Part shown: positions 34,791-50,524 of the stretch, one piece after another
Numbering within the stretch: the stretch's first letter is position 1
How the letters are laid out: the number at the start of each line of letters is the position of its first letter
Origin: Coenobita brevimanus
Taxonomy: Eukaryota > Arthropoda > Malacostraca > Decapoda > Coenobitidae
Length of the DNA stretch: 64,000 bases
Direction: 5' to 3'
Assembly: GCA_032717465.1 (NCBI GenBank)
Contig: CM064732.1
Location: 25,975,391 to 26,039,390, forward strand
Notes under the pieces: model-generated
What the model was told of the DNA's origin: nothing
Seen by the model: only the letters and a program-made list of their open reading frames with translations
Databases searched by the model: none
Made by a program: the position numbers and the translations under genes

Positions 34791-35326
34791 ACCAGAGAGT
34801 CCTTACTAAGTTGTATATAAATCGCCCAGCGGAAGCAAGAATTATCTCATAGTACAAAAAAATGTTTAGGCGAATCAAATAGACTATTTTGCAGAAAAAC
34901 TAAAGCTGGCGAAAACAGTTACCAAATAGCAAAGTAAAACAAAATATAGGCGTCATTGTACAAACTAGGACAATACTGTCTTATTCCTATGACTCATTCT
35001 TACCTTAATAAATCATATGCCACTAGCTGGGAAACAATAATAGACCAGTCCCAACCATCTAAAAATTAATATCACTCCCGCGGTTTCTATGACTCACTCT
35101 TAGCTGAATAAATATGTCTGCCTTTAGCGGTAAAAACATACTCGTGTTGTCCTGACCATGAGAGGGTTAAAATGATAAGAACACAACAGTTTTCGACTAC
35201 AGAGAAATGCTGAGGCACTCACACAAACAGGCTGGCAGAACTAAAGGAGTGAATGAGTGTACTGTATTTTTGCATCACAAATGTATCAGTTTACATGTAG
35301 GTGTTGGAGAGACCTTTTCTGTATTA
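34791..35326. other. AT-rich sequence with degenerate GGTTAA-ended repeats
   Basis: Weakly similar TTCTATGACTCA..CTTAGCTGAATAAAT phrases repeat at about 34985 and 35085, and a CATGAGAGGGTTAA end lies at 35155-35168. No gene is seen. Confidence 0.4.
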
Positions 35327-35329
35327 ATG

Positions 35330-35411
<82 letters not shown>
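35327..35411. repeat. (TG)n array abutting the CR1-like 3' end
   Basis: TG units run directly into TTCTTACCTAATTG, the reverse complement of the CR1-like tail. Confidence 0.95.
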
Positions 35412-35413
<2 letters not shown>

Positions 35414-35932
35414 CTTACCTAATTGTTCTTACCTACTTGTATCTTTACAGGAATGAGTCAAGCTCGTACTGTCCCGTGTCTTAAACCATATTTATCGTAC
35501 ATATCCTTAAATTTGTGAATTGTTTTGGCACACACTATTTCATTCGGTAGTGCATTCCATTGATCAATTGCTCTGTTTGGGAAACTGAATTTCCTTACGT
35601 CTTTATCACCTCTCTGCTAATGCAGTTTTTTGCAGTGTCCTCTTGCTGATATTTCTCCATATGTTAAGTAATCATTTATGTCTATTTTCTCCTTCCCTGA
35701 TATGCACTTATATAGCATTATCATGTCACCTTTTTTCCTTCTTTCCTGTAGTGTTGGTAGATTCAGTTTATTTAGTCTTTCTTCGTAGCTTAGGTCCCTT
35801 AAGCTTGGTATCCATCTTGTAGCGGCCCTTTGAACTTTTTCAATCTTGTCTATATGCTTTATGAGATGAGGACTCCAGACTACTGATGCATATTCCAGGG
35901 TTGGTCTAATGAATGCTCTTATTATCCTTCTT
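35412..35932 (-). mobile_element. CR1-like non-LTR fragment, copy L (3' end only)
   Basis: It matches the last roughly 520 bp of the longer copy at 58878-59395. On the minus strand this is the thumb/C-terminal region ([45 protein letters not shown], with decay), then the 3' non-coding tail with two tandem units of AATTAGGTAAGAAC type running into CA repeats. Both sides are bounded by long TG arrays. There is no complete domain. Confidence 0.88.
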
Positions 35933-37189
<1,257 letters not shown>

Positions 37190-37690
37190 TGTTTTCAAGT
37201 TAAGCCCTGTGAAAACCCATGATAGTACGTTTGACCTTTCAAGGTCACTCAATGTCAAAGGTCATGGTGTCAAATAAAAGCCCATATGAGACTTCCTATA
37301 TCTTGATAATAGTATCTACTATATTTTCAACGAGTTTCGAGTTATAGCCTCCTGAATATCCGTGACCTTGAGTTTGACATTTCAAAGTCACTTATGGTCA
37401 AAGGTCATGGTGTCAATTTAAAACCTTTATGGGACTTCCAATGTATTGATAATAGTCAATATCTTTCTACCTTCAACCAGTTTCAAGTTATAGCCCCCTA
37501 AAAATCCCTGACCTTGAATTTTACCTTTCAAGGTCACTTACGGTCGTGGTGCCAAATGAAAGCTCATAGTACGAGTTTCTGTATGTTCATAACAGTAAAT
37601 ATCTCTCTTCAACCGGTTTCAAGGTAGAGTCTTCTGAAAATCCGTGACCTTGACTCTGACCTTTCATGATCACTTAATTATCTCTTAAAT
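37190..37690 (+). repeat. Minisatellite, unit about 120-130 bp, with AGGTCA half-sites
   Basis: About four degenerate units each contain TTTCAAGGTCACTTA, GGTCAAAGGTCATGGTGTCA, TTGATAATAGT and TTCAACCAGTTTCAAGTTAT, then CCGTGACCTTGA. TCAAGGTCA and TCAAAGGTCA match the extended half-site bound by FTZ-F1/ERR/HNF4-type nuclear receptors. Such sites may occur by chance in a repeat, so function is not implied. Confidence 0.8.
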
Positions 37691-38908
37691 GTAATCACAT
37701 TCTTTGGAGAGCCGTTCTCATATCCTGAAAGTTACATGTAATTTCATTCAGCCGTTTTTCCGTAATGTTTCTGTAAAACAGAGAGAAAAAAAAAATGAAC
37801 AAACAGAGGCAAAGCAACTCGACCAAAAACAATACCTCGCTGAACTCCGTCCGGGCGAGGTAATAAACGAACACAGGGCTTCCACATCTGCATAAAGACG
37901 CATCACAATGTCAAATCAAGACCTAAATACTTGGTCTCTTCTGACATGAAGAAACTGGGCCACATCCCAAACTTGAATACCAAGTCGTATATTCTTGGAC
38001 ACTAGTAAAATAGACCCTCCACTCTAACTAGCCTTGATAATCAGCTGAACTGAAGCAGGTTAAATACCATCATCTACATAGGAAATACTGGCTTTTAATA
38101 TACATACGCAAGCTCTCCACCTGCAGACAAACGCAGAGCAGCTTCAAGATGGGAGAAAGTGGGAGACAGACCGCAACAAAGTGTAAAAGTATTGCTTAAA
38201 ATAACATGAGCAAGTCGGACACATTTGAATATACCCCCCAAATATCGTAAGGCAACGGACCTAATAAATATAATCAAACCTGCATATAGTACGCTGTGTG
38301 CTGTACCTAGTAACAGAAATGGAAAATATAAAAATAATTATCTTAATGTCATGACTGTTAGGATTTTTTTCTTCTGCGCAAAATTGATCTCTCTGGTGTT
38401 AGCATGAATGCAATGCCCAAACTTATCGCCATCCGAAGTGGAGAGAGCGGTGAATGGAAATAACGTGCTTAAATCTCTTCAGCTGGTATAACACACTTTA
38501 AGTTTATTGAAATTAGTTGAACCTCTGTACAATAAAGTACTAGAGTTGTTCCAGCCATGATGGGATAATGCTGATATAGAAGCCCATATCTTGGTGGCGT
38601 AGGTTAAAGACCACTGGAAGGTACATAAGATGTGAGCTTTATAACCACATTCAATACACGGCGCAGCTTCAAGATAACGCACATTGAAAGTATATAATTA
38701 TGCTTCTAATGTACATGCACAAATTTCCCGCTATATTGGAGGCGCAGGCTGAAAAGAGGGCTAGAATATATAAAAGTAATAGCTGTGTGGTTATTGAGAG
38801 AAAAGCGAGTTATTGGAGAAATATTGGTAAAGACGACCCTAACTCTGCTATGCTTTCACGCCTCAGTAATAGGATATTTAAAAGCGATATTCCGTGATAG
38901 AGGAGATG
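37691..38908. other. Unassigned sequence
   Basis: Short open stretches exist on both strands, but none shows recognisable motifs. GCAGCTTCAAGAT occurs at about 38140 and 38660, hinting at another old repeat. Confidence 0.45.
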
Positions 38909-38911
38909 GAG

Positions 38912-38951
<40 letters not shown>

Positions 38952-39289
38952 TGATAAGAGCATGAAAAGGAGAGACGGGATAGGTCTGAGATCGGTCGAG
39001 GGGAGAGGAGAGTAGGGAAAAGGGACTGGGCAGGTGGAGAGGAAAAACAGAAAAAGAAAGAAAAGATGAAAAGAGAGAGATGAGGAGAGGGGAGACAAAA
39101 GGCAATGGAGAGAAGAGGAGAGAACAGGGGATTAGGGAAGGGATATTAGCAGAGATAAGAAAAGAGGAAAGAAGATAAGGACAAAAGGGTAAAAAGTGGG
39201 AAAGAAGTGGAAACAGGAGTGCAAAATATTACGAAAACGAAGGAAAACTGAAGAAATGTTAGAAGAGACGTAACAGAGGAAGACTTAAA

Positions 39290-39357
<68 letters not shown>
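38909..39357. repeat. Purine-rich tract bounded by two (GA)n arrays
   Basis: GA arrays at 38911-38949 and 39296-39356 flank about 340 bp with strong purine bias on the plus strand (GAAAAGAGG-type words). There are no genes; Ser/Leu-rich minus-strand frames are artefacts. Confidence 0.85.
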
Positions 39358-39361
<4 letters not shown>

Positions 39362-39589
39362 CAAGCTACTTTCATTTTTTTGATCACAAGATAACGTAAT
39401 GTTTGCTGATTTAGTTCATGGCTATCTTCCATCCATATGTTTTTGTTTGTTCTCTCTCTCTCTCTCTATTTATATATTTATTTAATTATTTATTACTATA
39501 AAAACAACTAGAAAGAGCTCTGTTTAGATACTTTATTACAGCTACCATAGAGCACTTGCATTCACCTAAGGAAAACCGCAGTCCTGCAA

Positions 39590-39812
39590 TGGGCAAATGT
39601 TTTATGCAATCATTCTCATTGCATCACTCATTCTCACTCACTGTATTATTCACTTCCTCTCACTAATATTATCGCTTTTATTTTTTTTTGTTCCCTCACT
39701 CACCCTCTATTACTCTAGCTAATGCTTTTCATTTCATCACTGCTCATTTACCCACTCTGCTGCCTCCATCAATCCGTCTTTCACTTGCCCTTTCATTCTC
39801 TAACTATCGGTT

Positions 39813-39888
<76 letters not shown>

Positions 39889-40522
39889 ACCCTATCACCC
39901 ACGCTCGCTCCTTCACCCCCCATCAAATTTATTTCTTGTCAGTTACTTCATTATCCATTTAACTACTACTTACTCACCACTAATTCTTACTCACTTCTTC
40001 TCACTCTGTCACCCATTCATTCATTAATACTTCCATGAACACTCACTCACTCTCATCTGTTCCCTCATTCACAAACTTTCACTTACTTTTGCACATACTT
40101 TCTCTCCCTCTCCCCATTACAGCATCATTCGCCCCCTCTCACTTTATGTTACCCCTTCACTCACTGACTCACTCCCTCCATCAGTTACTTCCTCTCACTT
40201 AGTCTGTCACCCACTCACTCACTCTCCTAAACTACATCTCACTCAGCCTTTTTACTTCCTTTACTCGCACACTCATCACCCGACTCAGTCGTTCACTTTC
40301 ACTTTGTTTTTCACTCCCTCACTCACTCGTTCTGTACCTCTCACCAATTTAGTTACTCTGTCTTTGAAATACCAATCACCATCCCTCTCCCTCTTTTTTT
40401 ATCTCCTTCATGTCAAGATAAAAAGGTGAAACCCAATCCCCCTCTCTTTCTCTCGTTTTTCCTCCTCTTATTCTACTTTCTCCTCAAATTGCCTCATCAC
40501 CTCTTTTCTCTATAATTCCTCC

Positions 40523-40571
<49 letters not shown>
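39590..40571. repeat. Pyrimidine-rich CTCA-type tract with (AC)n and (CT)n arrays
   Basis: Words such as CTCACTCACTC recur throughout. A pure AC array lies at 39818-39886 and a CT array at about 40528-40571. It is a strand-asymmetric low-complexity region, open by composition in several frames. Confidence 0.85.
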
Positions 40572-40573
<2 letters not shown>

Positions 40574-41221
40574 GCTGTGTGTATTGTGCTTCAATATATC
40601 ACTACGCACACACGCAACCTGTCGATACCAAGGGAAATGCTTTCTACACGGCTGTAGTATACAGTTTAATTTCTCCCAGATTTTACTAATATACTGTACT
40701 TTAACATTGGTTCATGGCAGGCATATTTGTGAGTAGTCTAGATGATAATGATATATATACCAGGGTGTGGAATGTCGCATGATAGATATGGAAGACAACA
40801 AAGGAAAACAGGCAACATATAATTACTGATTCTCATAAGGCTGTATAACACATGGTAAGCAGATAATTAGCCGTGCCTATTCTGTTCAAGAAACGTATTT
40901 GTGGTAAAGAAAGTAAATACATCATATTCATTGATTCCTTTGACGTTGTACAGTACACTATATCATAGGGTAACCTATGAATATATCTATTTTATATGAT
41001 GAGAAAATAGGGAAGGAACGGCAAGCTAAGTACCAAGGAAGCAAATAATAAAAAATGTCTTGTTTCTTTTGCGTCTGTATTACTGGATACGATGTGACTG
41101 GTTTGGATTAGTTAAATCATGGGTTCTCCAACTGTGGGTTGCTAAGAGGGCTCAGGTGGGTAGCAAAATAATATAAATGAGATTTTTCCTTATAGGCTCA
41201 TTAGTCTACAGTTTTGATAAC
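40572..41221. other. Unassigned sequence
   Basis: No recognisable gene or repeat relation to the rest of the window. Confidence 0.5.
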
Positions 41222-41530
41222 AGTAATTTTAGTAACTGATAGGTAACTCTGACGAATACTTAAGGAAAATGTGTTGGGATGAGCGTGATTAGTAGAGAGC
41301 ATTTTGATTACTGCACCTGAGCATATTCGCAAGTGAGGTTAGTGACCAGTCTACACTGACAACAGTGAAAACGATATACTTTCCCAAAGACTAAGAAAAA
41401 GAAGATTCTATATTTCATATCGATGTGTCAATGACCTTGTCATCAATATGTGTCTGCTAATTTACCGTAATTTTAGTAACTGATGGGTAACTCTGACGAA
41501 TACTTAAGGAAAATGTGTTGGGATGAGCGT

Positions 41531-41534
<4 letters not shown>
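41222..41534 (+). repeat. Local direct repeat, 68-bp copies 244 bp apart
   Basis: TAATTTTAGTAACTGAT..GGTAACTCTGACGAATACTT..GTGTTGGGATGAGCGTGAT occurs at about 41222-41289 and again at about 41466-41533, with one obvious mismatch (TGATAGG/TGATGGG). The second copy runs straight into a TA array. Confidence 0.85.

Positions 41535-41939
<405 letters not shown>

Positions 41940-41998
<59 letters not shown>
41940..41998. repeat. (TA)n(GA)n microsatellite
   Basis: TA to about 41965, then GA to 41997. It forms the 5' border of the second RTE-like element. Confidence 0.95.
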
Positions 41999-42001
<3 letters not shown>

Positions 42002-42412
42002 AGCCTGATTGATTACGTGCTCGAAGAGAGGTCGATGATGAGAGTGGATGCTGATACGAGGGCCATGAGAGGACGATGTGGAGGCCTGTCAGATCATATG
42101 ATTGTGGTATGCAAGATCAAGCTGAGAGGAGTGGGGTGGTTCAGGAGAGAGAGGAACAGTCAGGGAGAAAGACTGAAAGTTAAGAAGCTGAGAATCAAGG
42201 AAATGGCAGATGATTACAGGGCCAAAGTAGAGGAGGAGTTAGAATCAGTGAAATGGGATGAAATGGATCTGGTCAGCCTGTGGAATGCATATTGGGATTG
42301 CTTAGTTAGGAATGCTAAAGCGGTGTGTGGTGTGGCAAGAGTAACAACAAAGAAGCAAGGTACAGCATGGTGGGATGATGAGCTGTGGAGGAAAAGAGAA
42401 AGGAGTGGCTAA
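41999..42412 (+). pseudogene. Endonuclease C-terminal fragment of RTE-like family 2
   Basis: The open stretch holds SDH (catalytic His context GLSDHMIVV) and the linker segment QGTAWWDDELW, equivalent to GTAWWTEEV in family 1. The N-terminal endonuclease half is absent, replaced by a GA array. Confidence 0.75.
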
Positions 42413-43418
42413 AGTGGTTACAGGACAAGGGTTTTGTTGAAATAAGAACTGAATGAACTGAGAGCAAGAAGCATGTAAAGAGACTAGTGAAGAGGAAAAG
42501 AAGGGGGTAAATGATGATCTAGGAAGAAAAATGACTGCAAACTATTCTGAAAATAGGAAGTTATTCTGGAAAGAGGTGCGAAAATGTAAAAGTGAAAGCT
42601 GAAAGAAATGTGGCGGTGTGAAGGATGTGGTAGATTATTAACCCATGGGGATGAAGTAAGGACCAGATGGAAAGAATATTTTGACAGCCTGATGAATGGG
42701 AACAGAGAGCAGAGCAGCTGTAAACATGTTTGATTTTGGGGGTGTGCAGAGAAGGAATGCAGTGCCAGCAGACGTAACACTCGCAGAGGTGAAGAGTGCA
42801 GTGAAGCAGGTGAAAAATGGGAAAGCAGCTGGAATTGATGAGGTGTATGCAGAAATGATTAAGTGTAGTGGAGAGAGCGGAATGAAGTGCTTGTTGGAGA
42901 TATGTAAGAAGGCATGGATGAGTGAAACTGCCAGCAGAGTGGAGAAAGCTATGATTGTACCCCTGTACAAAATAAAGGTCAGCGTAGTGAGTGCAAGAAT
43001 TATCGTGGCATAAGTTTACTGAGTGTGGTAGGGAAGGTATATGGACGAAATATTGTACGGAAAGTAAGAGAGATATCAGAAGTCCTAGTGAATGATGAAC
43101 AGGGTGGCATTAGAAGTGGCAGAGGATGTGTGGATCAAATGTCTGCAGTGAGACAGACAGCAGAGAAGACTTATGAGAAGGACCATAAGGTGTTTATATT
43201 ACTCATGGATCTGGGAAAATCATACGACAAAGTGGACAGAGAAGGACTATGGAAAGTTTTGCGCATGTACGGTGCAGATGGTAACCTGCTACATGCCGTC
43301 AAGAATTTTTATGATGGTAGTGAAGCACATGTAAGGGTTAATGGGCATCTAAGTGAATGATACACGATCGGTGTGGGCGTGCGACAGGGTTGTGTGATGT
43401 CTCCATGGTTGTTCAACA

Positions 43419-43581
<163 letters not shown>

Positions 43582-44478
43582 ATAGGGTGATGAGAGTAGT
43601 AAAGAGACGAGTAATGGAGAGCGGGATGGCGTTGGTAATGAATAGTGATGGATGGGATATCAAATTTTTTGTATGTGATGATGCAGTACTGCTTGCAAGT
43701 ACCGGACAAGAACTTGGTACGCTAGTGCAGGGTTTTGCTGATGTCTGTGGGCGTCGTGCTTTGAGAGTAAATGTAGAAGAGAGTTAAGTGATGGTTACTT
43801 AGAGAGAAGGTAACTCCCTGTGCGATGTTACAGGGAATGGAGGGAGACTGGAATTGATTAAAGAGTTCAAATACCTGGGTACAGTGATAGAAAAGAGAAG
43901 AAAATGTGCAAAAGAAGTTGAAAGTAGAGTGACACAAGGAAGAAAAGTAGATGGTGCAATGAAGGCTTTAATAAAAAAAACAGAGGCTTGAGTGTTGCAA
44001 CTACACGAGGCTTACGTGAAGGAGTGTTAGTGCCAACTTTAACATGAATGTGAGACAATGGTGTTGCATGAAAATGAAAAGTCATGAGTAAGAGCAGCGG
44101 AGATGGGACTGCTGAGGAATGTATGTGAAGTACAGAGGGTGGATAGGATACAAAATATTGTGATTCGTGAAAGATATGGAGTGAGTAAGTCGGGCACCAG
44201 AAACGGAGAGAGTGTACTGAGATGGTATGGTCATGTGGATAGAATAGATAACGATAGAGTGGTGAAAATGGTATATCTGAGCCAATTTGAAGGAGGGAGG
44301 AGGCGAGGTAGGCCAAGAAGAAGGTGGAGAGATATGATGGGTGAGTGTGTGAGGAAGAGAGGTTTGGAAGTCGGTGAGGCTAGGGAACTGACAAGAGATC
44401 GAGCTGCTGGATGAATGTTGTGAGGAGAAGCTCATGTTCAGGGATTTGGCACCCCTTTTTAACGTAGCAGCGTCCGGT

Positions 44479-44549
44479 TGACTCTATCGGATACGTTTAA
44501 GTGAAGCTACAGAACATGGTGAATGTTTATGGCGTATCCGATAGAGTCA
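44479..44549 (+). repeat. Perfect 17-bp inverted repeat in the 3' UTR of RTE-like family 2
   Basis: TGACTCTATCGGATACG (44479-44495) and CGTATCCGATAGAGTCA (44533-44549) are exact reverse complements with a 37-base loop. As RNA this would fold into a stable hairpin near the 3' end of the transcript. Confidence 0.9.
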
Positions 44550-44716
44550 GGATTCAGGGAGCTTGAATGATGAGTGAATGGAAGCGTGACCTATTGGACT
44601 GGACAAATTTGGGTAGTCTGGACATTGCTATTCCTCACCTGCCCTAACGTGGGAAAGGAGGTCCAGATGTTGATGATGATGATGATGATACAAATTGAAA
44701 CGATAAGTCTTGCTAA

Positions 44717-44717
<1 letters not shown>

Positions 44718-44807
<90 letters not shown>
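44718..44807. repeat. (TG)n microsatellite
   Basis: About 44 TG units. Confidence 0.97.
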
Positions 44808-44808
<1 letters not shown>

Positions 44809-46439
44809 CTGATAAGACAAAGTAATTCATCTGCTATAACTTGAGCGAAATTGATGATCAGCTTTTAAATAAAAGCCTTTTTCCCTATTTTCAAACTACT
44901 TTGTTCGGTTCTACAGATATGCAGTAAACTATGAATTCAGTATTCTCTTGTTATGAAAGTTACTTCAGCCTTTTTATTAATCAATATATTTTTGACATGA
45001 GGGTGCGAAAGTAGCGATATACTGTAAATGGCTTTGGGGTGGACAAGTTAATGAAGGTTAGAACGACTTGCTTGCTGTTACTCGTATAGCTCCCTCCAAC
45101 ACAATATGTATTTTCCAAGGTATTTGTGCCGTTTCCAGACAATTTAATCCAACTTAGGTGAGGCTTCCTGAACTTGAGAGACTTGAGATGGCCGTCAGTA
45201 ACCACTGCAACATGACAAGGCTTTTCTAATATACAGCATCGTCTATAGGTGCGAAGAAAATAACAACCACAACATCCAAATAAAGCGGGAACTAAACTGA
45301 TAGCTTACCTATCACAGTGCAGGGATTAAACTGATGGAGTCAAGGTGTAGTAAAGATTCAAATTTCTGGCGACTGTATGTGAAACCCACAATCAGAGTAA
45401 AGCATGTTTAGATCTATCCCTAGCTACTGTTTGCACTCTGTAACGTGGCATGCAAACCGACTACATGTAATTTTCCCTCCTTTTCCGTACATGACTGTTT
45501 CCCTGTTTTAATGATAAGGTAGTGGTAACTGCAGTATCAACCACTTGTCTATAAAATGCTCTCTTTGCATTTTGCACTGGCTAATGTCGGATGAGTTTAC
45601 TTCTCTGAAGAGAAAATGGAGACAAAATGTACAAAAAACAATTACGATTCAGATTCTGTTCCATAATTAAGAAGTTCGTAATTTGCAATAATCTAAGGGG
45701 CGTTATTTTGTTTTGCTGACAAAAATTTACTGCAACTAGAGGGTTAACGAAAAGGAAATGGAAATCGTTACCTTAGCAAGTGCATGAAACTTTCTGGGTA
45801 AAGCTGACACGAGAATGTGAATGTGATTATTATTCAGTAAAGAAAATCTGACAAGAAGCAGCAGTAACCATTACGCTGACGTGGAAGAATGGCTTTATTA
45901 CTCGGGCTGAAGTAAGACTACTTTATATATGTGGGTGAACTTCCAGGATTCCAAGGGATAATCGAGTAAACCCCTTTATTTTAGAATTTTCCTCAGCTGA
46001 GCACAACTTTTGGTAACCTGAGAAAAACACCTATATGCGTGCCACAAATGATGATATTAATCAAATATCACCTTACTTGTTTTCAGATAGCTTTATTTCT
46101 TATTTATAATAGAAAATGAACATGCCTGAAAAGTAAGAGAAAGATAAAGCAATGAAGAAGTGGGAAGAGCAATATGGATATATATAACCGAGGAGAAAGA
46201 GGTATGATTGCGTTGGTGCACACATGTGAGAATGAACTAAGAAGAACCAGTTGACATCTTCAACACCATGACTTTATATCAGACCTTATTCATGCTGCCA
46301 CCAGACAACTTTATTAAACTTAAGATTAATGAAGTGCTAAATCTCTCTCAGTTCGAATAGTTTCTCCAAAATCGAATAATACCGCTTGGTGGTAGCAATA
46401 ATAGAAATATCATTATGTCATGGGAGTGAAGTGGTTCAT
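44808..46439. other. Unassigned sequence
   Basis: No convincing coding or repeat similarity. A GAGGGTTAAC motif near 45741 may be an end of the degenerate TTAA repeat family. Confidence 0.5.
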
Positions 46440-46630
46440 GGGGTCTGTAGGGAGCCAGTGAGGGGAGTGTTAGTTGCAGAGAGACAGAAAGGCAGATGGT
46501 GAGAGGAAGTGGAGCGAGCAGGCTGTGAGAGAACTGGGTAAACAAAAGAAGGACGTGGCAGACGGAACACTTTGGAGGATAAAGAGAAGAGAGGCCCACC
46601 TCGTCATTGAAAAGGAAAAAGAAAAAGAAG

Positions 46631-46671
<41 letters not shown>

Positions 46672-46680
46672 AATATAGCT
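46440..46680. repeat. Purine-rich stretch with (GA)n and G run
   Basis: AG-rich on the plus strand; GA units at about 46637-46663 followed by G8. Confidence 0.8.
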
Positions 46681-47580
46681 TAAAATTCACTACAGATCAT
46701 TTGATTACTGCCACCTCTTGTTAAGATAAAATAAATAAATTATACGGATTTTATTATTCTCCAGTAAATACCTACAGTTGGGATTGAGAGCTAAATGGCT
46801 TGCAAAATTATTTTAACATATGACTGCTGACAAAAAGTTGAAAAAGTAAAATTATTAGAATTTGTTTCAGTTAAATCTTCCAAAACTCAGACCATATAAA
46901 CTACTTTTCTAGGTTACCCCAGAAGATTTTAACTTGCAAAACACCAAGAGCTTATCAGGTAAAATATTAAATGCTATTTCCCTTAACCCTCTGTTGGGAC
47001 TGACAGTCCTAGTATTTCCTTTCTAGTTTCCTGTCATTATCGAAATAGCTCTTTTAGTCTGTTGCTGCAAACTCCAGACGAGTATAATCAGTTAGAGGTG
47101 AGTCACAAAACCATGCATGTAGCCTAAACACTAATTTTCTTTATCATAAAGGAACATCATTTAGCATCCAGATCAAAATACCTTATACTTTTTGGCTCCA
47201 GACGATTTTCTTCATCCAAGACAAACCCGCTGGCAACTACGGAGTGAAAAAAAAAAAAGTTTTTTGTTGTTGTTATCTTTAGCTTTCCATTTCAGGTATT
47301 CTCACCAGCACCAAACAATTTCTTTCCCGCTAGATTAATAACTTAACAGTTACTGCTTAAAATAAAAAAGTAATAAATAAATGTCTTGATTAAGTATCCT
47401 GCCAAACCCTTCCAATTAGTTTAGCTCAGACAGTTATCTTTATCCGAGATCAAAGGCCCAGTAACTACGAGATAAAAGACCTTCGTGTTGCAAGAGGCAG
47501 ACAGACGGTTCACCAGGGAGCAGGATGTGTGGCCTGTGTGCTTAGGTAAATGTATGTAAATCATTCACCCCACTCATTTA
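46681..47580. other. Unassigned AT-rich sequence
   Basis: TTAACCCTCTGTTGGGACTG at 46985 resembles the degenerate TTAA repeat starts seen elsewhere. No gene is seen. Confidence 0.45.
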
Positions 47581-47606
47581 CATCATCACACACTCTCCTT
47601 GAGTTC

Positions 47607-50520
<2,914 letters not shown>

Positions 50521-50524
50521 GTGG

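Noticed and set aside
37190..37690. Regularly spaced repeats considered as a CRISPR array
   Set aside because: Units are degenerate over their whole length with no conserved repeat/unique spacer division, and the DNA is eukaryotic.
38479..38682. Minus-strand frame with several Cys and Trp residues as a possible small gene
   Set aside because: Only 67 codons, no recognisable motif, and nearby repetition (GCAGCTTCAAGAT) suggests a repeat.
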